From Neelides folsomi (Eukaryota > Arthropoda > Collembola > Neelipleona > Neelidae): 39,865 bases of DNA. The stretch lies in NCBI GenBank assembly GCA_034687125.1, contig JAQGBZ010000494.1, positions 1 through 39,865 on the forward strand, given 5' to 3'. Of the stretch, positions 8,810 through 19,266 are shown piece by piece. Each line of letters opens with the position of its first letter. The first letter of the stretch is position 1. A model generated the notes under the pieces. That model was not told the origin of the DNA. It ran no database searches and was given only the letters and a program-made list of their open reading frames with translations. The position numbers were made by a program, and so were the translations under genes.

Positions 8810-11155
8810 ATGAAGTGTTTAATTTGCTACGATTCCTCATCTCTTTCTTCGGAGGTTGAAGTTGAAATTTGTAAAGCTTTTTGTACTTTATTTTCATTCT
8901 CCGAATTGAATTATTTACCGGATCTTCTCCAATCATCTTTTTGTTCTTCGTGCCACGGACAACTTCAGCGAACTTCTAATTTATTAAATGAATTAAACGA
9001 CATTAAGGAATCGATACTCAATTTGTTAAAGATCAACGACGATCTCAAAGAAGAACTTAAAAATAGTGAAATTAACACTTCATTAAGAAAGCGCATCTCT
9101 CAAGGTTCATCTGTTTAACCATTTTACTATTTATCTTTCAAAATTACCAATTATTCTAAATAGAATTATTATATGAGTACAAAATTAAGTTTAATTGAAT
9201 AAAATAATTTTTAATTCTTATATGAAATAAATATTTATGCCAAATTATTATTGTTTTCAGAATTGCCATTAAATTCAGCGATTGACGATGAGAATAACCA
9301 AATTCGATCCAATTCCAATGATGAAATTGCTGTATTTGTGGAGGACTTTGATTATAATATTTATATGCCCCGATTAACACTCGTCATAGGGTAAGAAATA
9401 CACTGACTTAATAATAATCAATTTAAATTATTTAATATTAAATTAATTATCCTGATTTAGACAATTAACACATAATTTATAGTACATTTATTTATTTAAT
9501 TTAAAGATATTTTGTTATCGTAATTAATTCCCACGTGTTATTTAATTCGCAGAGATGAATCAGCTGAAACTGAACCAACTGAACCTCCACCTGAAGAATG
9601 CCCAAGTCCAATTAAAATTGAATCTTCGATTGAAGTAATTAAATCAAAAGAAGGAATTTTAATTGAGAAATTTACAAAACCCTCCTTCGTTTCATTAATT
9701 AAACTTGAGCACATGACACGTTCAAATTTTATTAAACACTTTGAAGAAAAATCAACAATCACCAAAATTGAAAAGAAAATTATAAAATTTCTCAAAGCCA
9801 ATTCTAAAAATGTTCTCAAGTCCAATCCACCAAAAAAACCAAAACTCGAAAATCCTCCGATCACAAAGATCGAGAAAGAAAACAACAATGGCCAAATTCC
9901 CAATGTCAATTCCGACTATTCAGATTTCGAATGGACTTTGCCAAAACTCCCCAAAGAGCGAAAAAAACACATCAAAATTCGCGGTCCAAGTAAATTGAAA
10001 TATTGCCCCGCAGAAAATTGCAAATTTCAATATCGAACCCTCGTCCTGGAATTACCGCCACATTTAAAAGCTGTCCATCCAGGTGAAAAAGTATTTAAAT
10101 GTCAATTGTGCCCAAAGGAGTTTTCTTGCCATCAAAACTTTTCCTCACATCGGTTGGAGCACAAACGTGGGATTGTTCGTGTTTATTGCGACAAATGTCC
10201 GAAATCCTTTCATAAAAAACCAGCATTACAGAAACACATTCTGTCGTTCCATTCTGCAAAAACTGAAGCTGATTTTGAAGATTGCAAAGAATGTGGGAAA
10301 CGATTAGCGAAAGGGAAAATAAAATGGCATTTAATTAATCATGCAAATAAGAAGAAATTCATATGTCAGATTTGTAACAAAGGATTCGGTTTTCCCTCCA
10401 TGCTTGATAAACATCAAATTAAACATACGTTTGATTATTCGAATGGGAAAAAACCATTTCCGTGTGAAATCTGTGGTGATTCTTTTTGTGAGTTAAACAT
10501 TAAATTAATTAAAACACTTAATTTCAAATATTAATTTAAATATTTTTACTAAACATATTTAATTTTAGGTAATTTATTTATTTTAGTTAATTTATTAATT
10601 ATTGTTAATTTTATATTTTCAGCAATTGCTGGTTCTTTAATGGCCCATAAAAAATGGAAGCATTCCGAAGCTAATGAACTTTTTTGTGACCTTTGCGAAT
10701 TTAAGACGAAGCGTAAAGATGCTCTCAAAAGTCACAAATTCCGAGTTCACACTCCAAGAAGTCAATGGCCGTTGAAGTGCAGTTGGGAGGGTTGCGAGAA
10801 AATGTTCGTGGACAAATACGATCTCAACATCCATATGAGGAAACACAAAGGAGAAAGAATTTACAAATGCGAACATTGCGAGAAAAACTTTTACAGCAAA
10901 GCCATTTACTCCGATCATTTGAAACTTCACAAGAATGAAACTTTCATTTGCGAGAGTTGTGGGAAGGATTTTAGGAACAAGAGACAATTGAGAACTCATG
11001 TTTGCAAAATTGGGGCAAAAGATAAGAATGATAAGAAAACGAAACGACCTTATAAAAGACACAAAATTGCGGGAATTTCAAATTTGAAAAATGATGAAAC
11101 GAAAGAAGAAATTTTAGAGACTTCGATTATTGATTCCGATTGGATTAATTTATAA
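8810..11155 (+). CDS. ZAD-type C2H2 zinc-finger transcription factor
   Basis: Four exons: 8810-9104, 9261-9390, 9553-10487, 10623-11155. All junctions are GT-AG and the phases join without stops, giving 630 residues. The N-terminus has a ZAD-like zinc-coordinating module (CLIC at residues 3-6, CSSC about 40 residues on), known in arthropods as a dimerisation domain, followed by a short helical stretch. The middle is acidic and Lys-rich. The C-terminal half has about ten C2H2 fingers, for example KCQLCPKEFSCHQNFSSHRL and KCEHCEKNFYSKAIYSDHLK; one is split by intron 3 and rebuilt by splicing (CGDSF|SIAGSLMAHKKWKH). The last finger, CESCGKDFRNKRQLRTHVC, has Cys as final ligand. It ends in a basic tail. 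Likely a nuclear DNA-binding regulator; target unknown. Confidence 0.9.
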
Positions 11156-11340
11156 ATTCATCTTATTCATTCTTTAATTAATTCTTTAATTAATTTTTTA
11201 ATATAATCTTTAATTTTGTATTCTGTATTTTATATCTTTACTACTTTTATATTTATGTAACTAAGCAATGTATAAAATAATGACAATCATTTAAATATTA
11301 TCAATAGGATATTTAACTGGGCTTTAATTTATTTAAATAT

Positions 11341-11802
11341 TTAATTGGGATTTTTTGGCCGTTTTTTCTCTGACGATAATGGAAAGGGAATTGTATTACA
11401 ACCAGTGCATGTTTCACATCCTGGAATACATTTTGGATTGAATTCACAATAGGCTTTTTTATTTAAACAAGTTCCTCCGGTAAATTTTGCCCGTGGGGAT
11501 CCTCGAACCGATGCCTTTTTATGTCTACAACAATTATTGACCGATGTGATTCGTTTACTTGTACATTGTTCGTTACAGGACGGAACTGGTTTACTTACAG
11601 CTTGGCATTCACCTAAAATCCGTTAACATTTTAGATTTAGATTTTAGAAATTTAAATTAGTTAACTCAACTCAACCATTAATAATACAATAAATATTTCG
11701 AATATATCGCAAAATTGCAATTTGCAATACATATTTTATACCTTGTTCGCTTATTGTAAATAAAACTACAAGAATGGAAAAAAGGACAAATAAAATTTTC
11801 AT
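11341..11802 (-). CDS. Cysteine-rich secreted peptide, two exons
   Basis: Exon 1 is 11742-11802 (ATG at 11802), encoding the hydrophobic signal MKILFVLFSILVVLFTISEQ and ending CAAG|GTATAA. Exon 2 is 11341-11612, entered through GATTTTAG|GTGAATG. The summed length, 333 nt, gives 110 residues with no internal stop. The mature part has eleven cysteines: GEC, SCNEQC, a CC pair in NNCCRHKK, GTCL, AYCEF, then a tight run CIPGCETCTGC. It ends in a Lys/Pro-rich tail. The odd cysteine count would allow a dimer or a free thiol. The spacing fits no family I can name: neither the standard CS-alpha-beta pattern nor an obvious TIL or Kazal pattern. Secretion and a disulfide-stabilised fold are well supported; function is unknown. 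It is convergent with the ZAD gene, with 3' ends under 200 bp apart. Confidence 0.82.
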
Positions 11803-11809
11803 TCTTTTA

Positions 11810-12670
11810 AAATGAATAAATCGAATTTTATGGGAATATAAATATTGCGAATTTATTTATTATTGACTATTTAAATCTATAGTTTAACAAATTTAATGTT
11901 AGTAAAGAACAAATTGTGCACAACTGACTGACATTGAGTGAGTCAAACCCAAAAATTGCGAGTTAGTTAAGCAAAAATAACATGAATATTGATATTTTGA
12001 TCTCCTTTTCCATTTAACTAATTATACATTATAATTAAGAGCATTTTTATTTTCTCAGCCACTTTTTAATTTATTTTGAGTTTGCTTTCTAAGTAGTTCT
12101 GTTCAGGATCATTTTTTAGTAAATATGAATAAACATTTTCTTACAAACTACAAACGATAATTGGAATTTAAATGATTCCCAGGAATCAATTAAATTAAGA
12201 TTTCTATTTAAGTAAATCGGGTTAAACTGCGTCAAACTTGAGCATTTACCTCCCTCGGGAAAAATTAATAAACTTTAAAAATACCTTTTCCGAAAGCATT
12301 AAAATAGGCAATAAAGTTTACGATTCTCCTAAGCATTTTGGAAAGACATTAGATTAAATAAAGTATAAACTAACATTTAAGTTCTCAATCAAAAAATTAG
12401 AGTTAAATTAAATAACAATGTAAAGCCACGACTGAAAAAAATGAATTGTCAAAACATTTTTATAAATAAGCCATTAAATAAATTATTGATGTGTATAACT
12501 TTGAATCATATTGATTTTATAGTTTGATCAACAATTAAAAAAATATTTATTAAAAAATATTTAATTTGCGATTACTAATCGATAAATAATCAAAATAATA
12601 AATTTAAATTACATACTTTTGTAAAAAATATTTTAGTGCTAAAATTAGTTTAAAATCTACTCTAAAATTC
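11810..12670. other. AT-rich intergenic region
   Basis: Upstream of the minus-strand cysteine-rich peptide; its promoter should lie within the first 150 bp. A CAGTCAGTT initiator-like motif occurs near 11925-11935 on the minus strand. No other feature recognised. Confidence 0.35.
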
Positions 12671-12675
12671 AGATA

Positions 12676-12880
12676 AAATGCACGTGCAAATTGTGCAAAT
12701 ATTCATGTCGGGAGAAGGGAAGCTTAGAACGAATCATGAGAATTCACACAAGAGAAAAACATTACAAGTGTAATATATGCAAATATTCATTTGGACAGCC
12801 ATTTAATAATTCACACCGGAGAAAAACCATACAATTGCAAAATATGTGGGCTATTCCATATTAAAGGAAATATGGTTTCT
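12676..12880 (+). pseudogene. Second C2H2 zinc-finger relic
   Basis: The first frame reads KCTCKLCKYSCREKGSLERI, then MRIHTREKHYKCNICKYSFG. A frameshift near 12795 moves the continuation, HLIIHTGEKPYNCKICGLFH, into another frame, after which homology ends. No start codon, no finished array and no flanking exons. Like the relic at 5.2 kb, this is a detached fragment of a Kruppel-type gene. Confidence 0.72.
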
Positions 12881-12994
12881 CTCATACTGCCCCAAACCGA
12901 CAATTTTCTCCCTATCCAAATACACTCAAGTTTCTTCGTATCTCGAAACGCTGAGCATTTGAGATGGTATATTATAGGAGAAAAAATGTTATGA

Positions 12995-14090
12995 ATGAAT
13001 ATATGAGTAGAGTATGTTTATTGCTAAATAAAATATAGCTAAATTTCCTACTTTTTCACTTGTCGTCGAAAAGAGGGTTGATGGAAAAGAAGTTGATGGA
13101 TGGAAGGGCGATGATATACGTTGGTTGAGTTGGACGGAAATTTGTATGGGTTTGGAAGGTTAGAGGATTTAAATTTCTTTTACCTGATTCCATTAATCGA
13201 ATCCTGCTGTCATTTAACCGAATAGAGATTTCATACCCTTCTATTTCTTGCGTCATGTCTGTGGTAAGCGACAGTCGCTTACTTCTGTTGGGTTAATGGG
13301 AGGGGGTTGTACGTACACCTTCACATAGCCTCCTCCTAAACGACTCTTCCCTTTTTGAAATAAAAAAATGTATAAGTTTATGTACTTGTAGAATGGGACA
13401 ATGCCATTTTCTGTTGTAATGAATCCGGACAAGACTCTTTACTTATCCCACTCATCCTCCAGGAGGATTCCTCCTCACCTCATCATCATCTTCTTCATTC
13501 CCTCCACTTAAACTTCCGCTCTACATAAGCGACATATTTACTTTATGAACCTTTGCCAATATTTCAAGTTTTAAAACGTATACTATAGTATACATCTACA
13601 ATAGAATAATTCACTTTCGTGTCTTTTTTTCAAAATTCAAAGCAAATGCATTTTTTGAAATAGTAAAGATAATAATCATATTTATACTACTAATAATACT
13701 CATACACACATAAATCCGAAAGTATCTCAACTGTCAACAATCAAAATAAAGGTAAGTACTATATACCTATAGTTTAATTAAGTGAGTGTGAGAAGAGTCA
13801 TGAAGAGATGAGAGAACCAAGTACTTTGTAAAATAAAAAATACTATTTTTGATCGCATAAACAGAGAAAAACAGTTCATTTCTATATTTCACTATCGTTT
13901 CCACCTTTCCAGAATCACTCGGCCTCGGCGCATTCACCCAAAGCGAAACCTATTTGTACTATTGACATGTAAAGTGTAGGCAATGCACTCTATCAATACC
14001 CGAGAAGTTAAGACATACAGATAATTTTTAGTTGTTTGTGTATTGATTTCATTTCTCTTCTTTTGTAGATATTAAAAACAATTGGATTGT
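12995..14090. other. Gene-free region
   Basis: About 1.1 kb without a convincing coding frame. A 17-bp hairpin motif (TAAGCGACAGTCGCTTA) lies near 13265, and a pyrimidine-rich stretch at 13440-13520. I cannot assign either. Confidence 0.35.
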
Positions 14091-14095
14091 TAGAA

Positions 14096-14147
14096 ATGGT
14101 GAAAATAATTATTTCAATCGACAATGATTCAAAATTCTACACACCAG
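14096..14147 (+). pseudogene. Arrestin-domain exon 1, truncated
   Basis: ATG at 14096 begins MVKIIISIDNDSKFYTP, almost the same as exon 1 of the intact arrestin gene at 23631 (MVKIIILHDNDSKFYSP), and the bases just before the ATG (AAATGGTG context) match. Similarity stops abruptly after CCA-G at 14147, where GGGCCATACCTATAACGG, plausibly a Harbinger end, begins. It could be the original first exon of the 5'-less arrestin gene at 19267, 5 kb away, or a separate copy. Cannot be expressed as a full arrestin. Confidence 0.75.
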
Positions 14148-14402
14148 GGGCCATACCTATAACGGCTAAAACCTCATAACTTTAAAAGTTATGACCTCGT
14201 AGTGATTTTCTTACTTAAAATAAATGTTAAGGAGATGATAAAGTTTGCTATTAGCGCTTTATAAGTAGCGTGAATTCAAACTCATAAACGTATCAAAACA
14301 ACTCTTACTTATAAAAGTTTTTCTCACTCATAACTTAATATTTTCGCTCATAAATTTAAGCCCTCAAAAAGTGTGGACTTAAAGTTATTAGGTCAGTTAA
14401 AA

Positions 14403-15130
14403 ATGGAGGATTTGCTCATTATTATTGAAGAATTCGAAAGACATCGAGCCATTAGGAGGGAAAGGGTCTTTCTGGATAGAAAAAATCCACTCGAACTCGA
14501 CGACCAGGAATTAATTAAGAAGTTTAGGTTTTCGGTGTAACAATATTATTCATTACGGATTTATGTGAAGAGTCATTAAGAAGACCTACAGCTAGGAATC
14601 ATTCAATTCCTACTTATCTTCAAGTTTGTGGAGCATTAAAGTAATTAAATTATTGTAATACTATTATTTCATCCATTTGTGGAAAACTAATTTTTAATAC
14701 AATTTATAAAGGGGATTCGGGTTACGGCAACGAATCATGTCTGCTTACACCGATACAAAACAAACAAATTGATGGTGAGCGAAGATACAACATTGCTCAT
14801 AAAAGGACACGAAGCAAAGTTGAAAATGCAATAGGTCTAATGAAAAATTCCTTTAAACGAATTCATACATCTGGAGGAAAAATGATGTATCAGCCGCAGA
14901 GAATTTTTAAAATTGTGACCACAATCGCTATTCTTCACAACATTCGTCGAGATCTCCATTTAGCTGAAGATGAAGGATTCGTAGTTGAACCATACGATGC
15001 TGTGACTGAGCCGAATTTAAACGATGGTGCTTACATAGCAGGGGGTATACAACAAAGAAACGATCTCATTGTTAATGTTTTCACTCCTTATATAAATATA
15101 TTAGTTTTTAAATATATTTGTTTTATATAA
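14403..15130 (+). pseudogene. Harbinger transposase (HARBI1-like), internally deleted
   Basis: The N-terminus MEDLLIIIEEFERHRAIRRE leads into VFLDRKNPLELDDQELIKKF, the usual Harbinger opening. After RFSV a frame change near 14535 is needed to continue as TDLCEESLRRPTARNHSIPT and LQVCGALK. The central catalytic part with the first Asp is deleted. The rest resumes with GDSGYGNES (second Asp) and SKVENAIGLMKNSFKRI (catalytic Glu), followed by HNIRRDLHLAEDEGF and a C-terminus that reaches TAA at 15128-15130. Clearly inactive. Confidence 0.85.
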
Positions 15131-15306
15131 AAAAGTTTAATTTTTATATTTATATAAAATTAATGTTCATAAAATGAACGAAAGTGTGAAAATTTAATTT
15201 ATCAGTATATATTTATTGAATTCAAATGAATTAACAAACATCCTTAAGTACAAAATTAAAGTTAATAACGATTAAGAATGTAATTTAAGTTAAAACAATT
15301 CTTAAA

Positions 15307-15531
15307 TTATTTGTTTGTGTTTTTTAAATGGTAGACTAGGGGCTCAAGATTGTCGGCAATGCGTGTTTGTTGCTCAAGGGTTTGTTTTGAGACTGCGAAA
15401 AATTTGATGCTGAATTGTCAAAACTTCCTCCGATGCAAGAGATAACAATGGACGTTTATTTTCCTTTGATTTAGAACTGTCAGTTTTGGTTAGAGTAAAG
15501 ATCTTAGGGCCAGATTTTGGAAGGTAAGGGG
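15307..15531 (-). pseudogene. Harbinger Myb-like accessory protein, C-terminal fragment
   Basis: Minus strand: LPKSGPKIFTLTKTDSSKSK, then LLSLASEEVLTIQHQIFRSL, and after a one-base frame change near 15383 the ending EQQTRIADNLEPLVYHLKN up to a TAA at 15309-15307. Position and orientation relative to the transposase match the second gene of PIF/Harbinger elements, which helps the transposase bind DNA. The N-terminal DNA-binding part is absent. The assignment rests on context more than on motifs. Confidence 0.5.
15488..15531. repeat. 44-bp exact repeat, copy 1
   Basis: Identical over 44 bp to 18999-19042, from GGTTAGAGTAAAGATC to GGAAGGTAAGGGG, same orientation. Here it overlaps the accessory ORF of the Harbinger remnant; outside the 44 bp the two sites do not resemble each other. 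Confidence 0.85.
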
Positions 15532-15730
15532 AAACTTCGATTAAGGTAGAAACTATAATTTAATCCTTTATAATTTAATCATGTTTATAAGTGTGTAGTT
15601 TTGTTTATCTTTATTTTTTGTATGGAAATGCATAACTACCTGCATATTATATGATAGGGCATACTTTCCAGGTCCATCATTAAATAAATTGTCTTCTTTA
15701 TCTATTACTTTTAATGTATATTTCTATGTT

Positions 15731-15915
15731 GATTTTTAAATTTTTTCTTATTTGAAAATATGTTCAGAAATTTTTATTATGCTTACTTTTATTAAAAGAG
15801 TCATTCTGTGAGGTTTTAATATAAAAAATTCTATATTAGATTATTGCATAATTATAGTGATTATTTTAGATCTAACGTTTACTTTAAGATTACCATCATA
15901 TTATAATGAAATTTC
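15731..15915 (+). pseudogene. Chemoreceptor exon 1 fragment A
   Basis: About 185 bp closely matching 17067-17252 inside exon 1 of the intact chemoreceptor gene. Aligned landmarks are TTTGAAAATAT(G/T)TTCAGAAATTTT and ATATAAAAAATTCTAT. Small indels and stops destroy the frame. It starts and ends abruptly. Confidence 0.8.
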
Positions 15916-16029
15916 GTTTTAAAGAATATTCTAATAGTGTTTATATAACTTCTTATTAGAAAACCAATATTCCCTTTCTAGGGTTTTTCTCAAATCCTCA
16001 CCATCAGTCCCGATTTTAAACTAAAATTT

Positions 16030-16103
16030 CAAAAAAGATTTTTTTATAAAATCAAAAAAAATTTTTGATACGAAAATATTGAAAACTTAATCATTATCTT
16101 AAT
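16030..16103 (+). pseudogene. Chemoreceptor 5' end fragment B
   Basis: Matches 16910-16985, the leader and first codons of the intact gene (GATTTTTTTATAAAATCAAA versus GATTTTCTTGTAAAATCAAA), but the ATG is TTT here. It lies downstream of fragment A although it corresponds to an upstream part of the gene, so the fragments are remains of at least two partial tandem copies. Confidence 0.75.
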
Positions 16104-16284
16104 ATTCTTCCATAAAACTCATTTAACTCTGAAAACATTTCTTAAATATTTATGTTGAATCAATATTAATACAGTAAAGGTACGAAATTTGTCCCGTACT
16201 ATGTCCTACCCTTATTAATCAGATATACTATTTTTATAGATTTCAAAACAAATATCGGGTCTTTAGTTAAATTGTATAAATTGA

Positions 16285-16664
16285 GTTACCACCCACCACA
16301 CAATTTTGCCTATGTTAATACACTAGATTTGGAATTCAGTGTTCCCCATGGTTTTAGAACTTTGGACTTGGCAGACATATTGAAAGACCTTTCTAAACAA
16401 TATGTCAAAGTTTGGTGGAGGGCAATTCCGGCAAACTCAATTAAACTTAAAAAAATCATGTAATATATTGCTTGCCGCCATTTTAAAAAGGATTTTTAAA
16501 GTTTAATTGAGTTTGGTGGAATTGCCCTCACCAAATATTGTTATGAAAAGTCTTTTCAATATGTCTGCCAAGTCCCAAGTTCTAAAGCCGTGGGGAACAC
16601 TTTAAAATCGCGAATTCCAAATCTAGTGTATTAACATAGGTAAAATTGGGTGGTGGGTGGTAAC
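16285..16664. repeat. Long inverted repeat (about 170-bp arms)
   Basis: The arms 16285-16453 and 16493-16664 are inverted copies, from GTTACCACCCACC at the left edge to GGTGGGTGGTAAC at the right, and AACTCAATTAAACTT to AAGTTTAATTGAGTT next to the 40-bp loop. Similarity is high along the whole arm with scattered substitutions and short indels. No supported coding frame. It lies between chemoreceptor fragment B and the intact gene. Best read as a foldback/MITE-type element; a transcript would form a long hairpin. Confidence 0.85.
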
Positions 16665-16940
16665 TTTATATACATAATTGATGGTTTTTTACATGTAGGA
16701 ATTGATTGAAATAGCTAATAAAAGTTTAAAAACCAACTTCAATTACCTAAATTGAAGTTGGTTCTTAAATAATTGCTTTACCAATCGTGATTTCATAATA
16801 AAACATTATTTAAGAATTATTTTACTGAAATATTCTAGCATAAGTAACGTTAGATTTATAATCTTCATCATTTAGCCCAAATAATAGTTTTGTTGCTTAT
16901 TTGAATTGCACAAAAAGATTTTCTTGTAAAATCAAAAAAA

Positions 16941-18357
16941 ATGTTTGATACGGAAATATTGAAAACTCTTAATTATTTCCTTAATTTGTCCGGAAGTTTT
17001 TATATAATTCCTTTTAAATGGAATTCACAAAAAAATCAATTGGTTTTAATGAGCAAAACTAAATTGAAAATTTTTAAATTTTTTGCTTATTTGAAAATAT
17101 TTTCAGAAATTTTTATTATACTTTCGTTTATTAAAAGTGTCATTCTGAAAGATTTGGATATAAAAAATTCTATCGTGGATTATTGCCTAATTATTTCTAA
17201 TATTTTAGATCTAGCATTTACTTTAAGGTTACTATCATATTATAAAGAAGGTTCTGTGTTATTTAATGCTTTCATGAAATTATTCATTTTATTAGGTAAG
17301 TGATTAAAGTATTAAGCGAATTTAGAATAGCCCTTACTAGTTAACCAAATATTTCTTACGTAGATTTTGAACGACGAATGATTAACTAAAGTTAAAACAA
17401 CATAAATAACTAAAGCTAACTAACTAATAATGGTAAAAATGAATTTTTAATAGGGGAAAAATATGATGTAGAAACTCAATGGGAAATGGTTGACTATTGT
17501 TTTTATTATTATGGCAAATATATTCCGAAATTTTCAATTCTTCCTTTGCTTGTTATATTTATTCCCAATCTGCATTTAAAAAGTATTATTGAATTTGGAT
17601 ACCCAGATTTTGAAAAATTGAATGATTTCAATTATTACTACAATATTCCTATTAAAATGATCACTTATTGGATTTTTTATTGTCAAATGATGATGACATT
17701 ATCTCTTTGTCCTATTGGATATATTGTTGTAATTTATTCAGAAAGGCTATTGAAAAAGTTATGGTATGCATTTTAAGAAATTTCTCCAACTATAATTAAA
17801 AATATTGAAATTGAAATTATATTTAATAATTTTGAACTATAATTGTTTTTAGTACTAATTTAGAAGGTTTTAAACTTCAACTTAATAAAATGGATCCATT
17901 GGAAAAAATTAAATTATATAAAGAATTGAAAACTGTTTATATTAAATTACAATTCATGCTTGAATGGTTTAACGAAACAATGGATGGGGTCTTTTTGATT
18001 CTTATTTATATTTTAAATATTGGATTTGCATGTATTATATATATGTTTATTACTTCATTTAATAGAATTTCAATCATCGTTTGTCTGATAGCAATTGTAT
18101 GTGCCATTTTTGCCCTAACTTTTTTTTATTGTATTTGTTTTTATTCGAATGGAATTATAAATTATTCTCAAACAATTAGGATTTTTTTGATTTCCATTAT
18201 AAATCCTGACATGCTTAAACTTGAACGTCGTGTTTGGAAGTCAATTAAAAAAATTCGAATCAAAAAGAGTCCATTCGAAGAATTTCAACCAAATTCGATG
18301 ATTGAGATGTTTTCGTCTCTTTTTGATAGCGTTGCTAACATGTTACTCACTTTTTAA
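16941..18357 (+). CDS. Gustatory-type seven-helix chemoreceptor
   Basis: Three exons, 16941-17295, 17454-17763 and 17853-18357; junctions AG|GTAAGT, ATG|GTATGC and acceptors TTTTTAATAG and TTTTTAG, phases 1 and 2, total 389 residues, the usual receptor size. The N-terminus MFDTEILKTLNYFLNLSGSF and IIPFKWNSQKNQLVL resemble arthropod gustatory-like receptors. Several long hydrophobic stretches fit seven membrane helices. Exon 3 starts CTNLEGFKLQLNKMDPLEKI, carries two strong helices and ends NSMIEMFSSLFDSVANMLLTF, without the TYhhhhhQF tail of insect receptors, one reason for suspecting a non-insect arthropod. Expected to be a ligand-gated cation channel subunit in sensory dendrites; ligand unknown. 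Two partial copies lie just upstream. Confidence 0.85.
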
Positions 18358-18998
18358 GTAAAATATCTTAATTTACCATACTTTTAGCATCAAATAATTT
18401 CAACTAGAGAAATAATAAAGAGTATTGTTTTATAAATACAGATAATAGATTATATTTAATGATTGATAATTAATAAACTTTAACGTTCATTGCTTAATTT
18501 TCTATACATATTAAAACAACCAAGAAAAATATTCATATTATTTTCCTCCTCATACTTATGGTATATAAAATATTATGGCAGAACAAAAAGGGGAAATGGC
18601 TTATGATAAAATTGAAGTGAAAGGGGGAATTTTTGACGTTTTTGACAAAATGTAATAAATTCCATATGATTTCTCTTTGATTTAATTCGAACGTGACAGA
18701 GATATTACCTGGCTCTCCACACAAGGAGAAAACTCATCGTTTCAGACATTCAGACTGAGGAAGTTGTGGGAATTTGGAGTGGAATTTCAATGTCAAGTGA
18801 AAAGCGAATGTCAAGATGTCAACCAAAGGATTTTTCTTCATAACTTTATTTCATTTAAAATGCCTCATTTCATTTCCTTCCTTTTACGCATTATCTTTAC
18901 TCTCATCTTCAAATACCTCAAAAATACCTTTATATAAATATTTTTCATCCACCTACCTATACGTAGAACTACAATATTCTTGTACATAAAGAATATCC
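18358..18998. other. Intergenic region
   Basis: 3' flank of the chemoreceptor with AATAAT/AATAAA-like motifs near 18413-18475. Otherwise nothing recognised. Confidence 0.35.
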
Positions 18999-19042
18999 GG
19001 TTAGAGTAAAGATCTTAGGGCCAGATTTTGGAAGGTAAGGGG
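18999..19042. repeat. 44-bp exact repeat, copy 2
   Basis: Identical to 15488-15531. Here it is isolated in non-coding sequence 225 bp upstream of the first arrestin exon, with no other Harbinger sequence next to it. Confidence 0.85.
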
Positions 19043-19266
19043 GGACCCTAACCATCGTACTTTTAACATGTAATTTTATGTTTTAATTATAAAAATATAT
19101 TGAGAGGATAGGATGTTAATGCACATGTATGTAAAAAAGCAGAAGTTGCATGACATGCTTAATATCAAGAAATATTCCGGTGATAATACAAATATTTTAA
19201 ATATTAATTTTTTTTCCCGCTTAATCATATTGGAAATTTAAAAAAAAATTAAATCATGTAATGTAG

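Larger units (their letters stand above)
14148..15540. mobile_element. PIF/Harbinger element remnant
   Basis: The block contains the two genes typical of PIF/Harbinger elements, facing each other: transposase (+) at 14403-15130 and the small Myb/SANT-like partner's C-terminal part (-) at 15307-15531. The left boundary is drawn where arrestin homology breaks off. An inverted copy of the putative end GGGCCATACCTATAACGG was not found on the right, so the right boundary is uncertain and the element is probably truncated. Internally deleted and frameshifted; not autonomous. Confidence 0.75.

Noticed and set aside
10488..10622. Apparent end of the ZAD zinc-finger gene in a broken finger.
   Set aside because: A GTGAGT donor and TTTTCAG acceptor rebuild a complete C2H2 finger; it is an intron, not a truncation.
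16272..16463. 63-codon open frame on the plus strand.
   Set aside because: Lies wholly within the left arm of the long inverted repeat and has no homology; its mirror arm does not preserve the frame.
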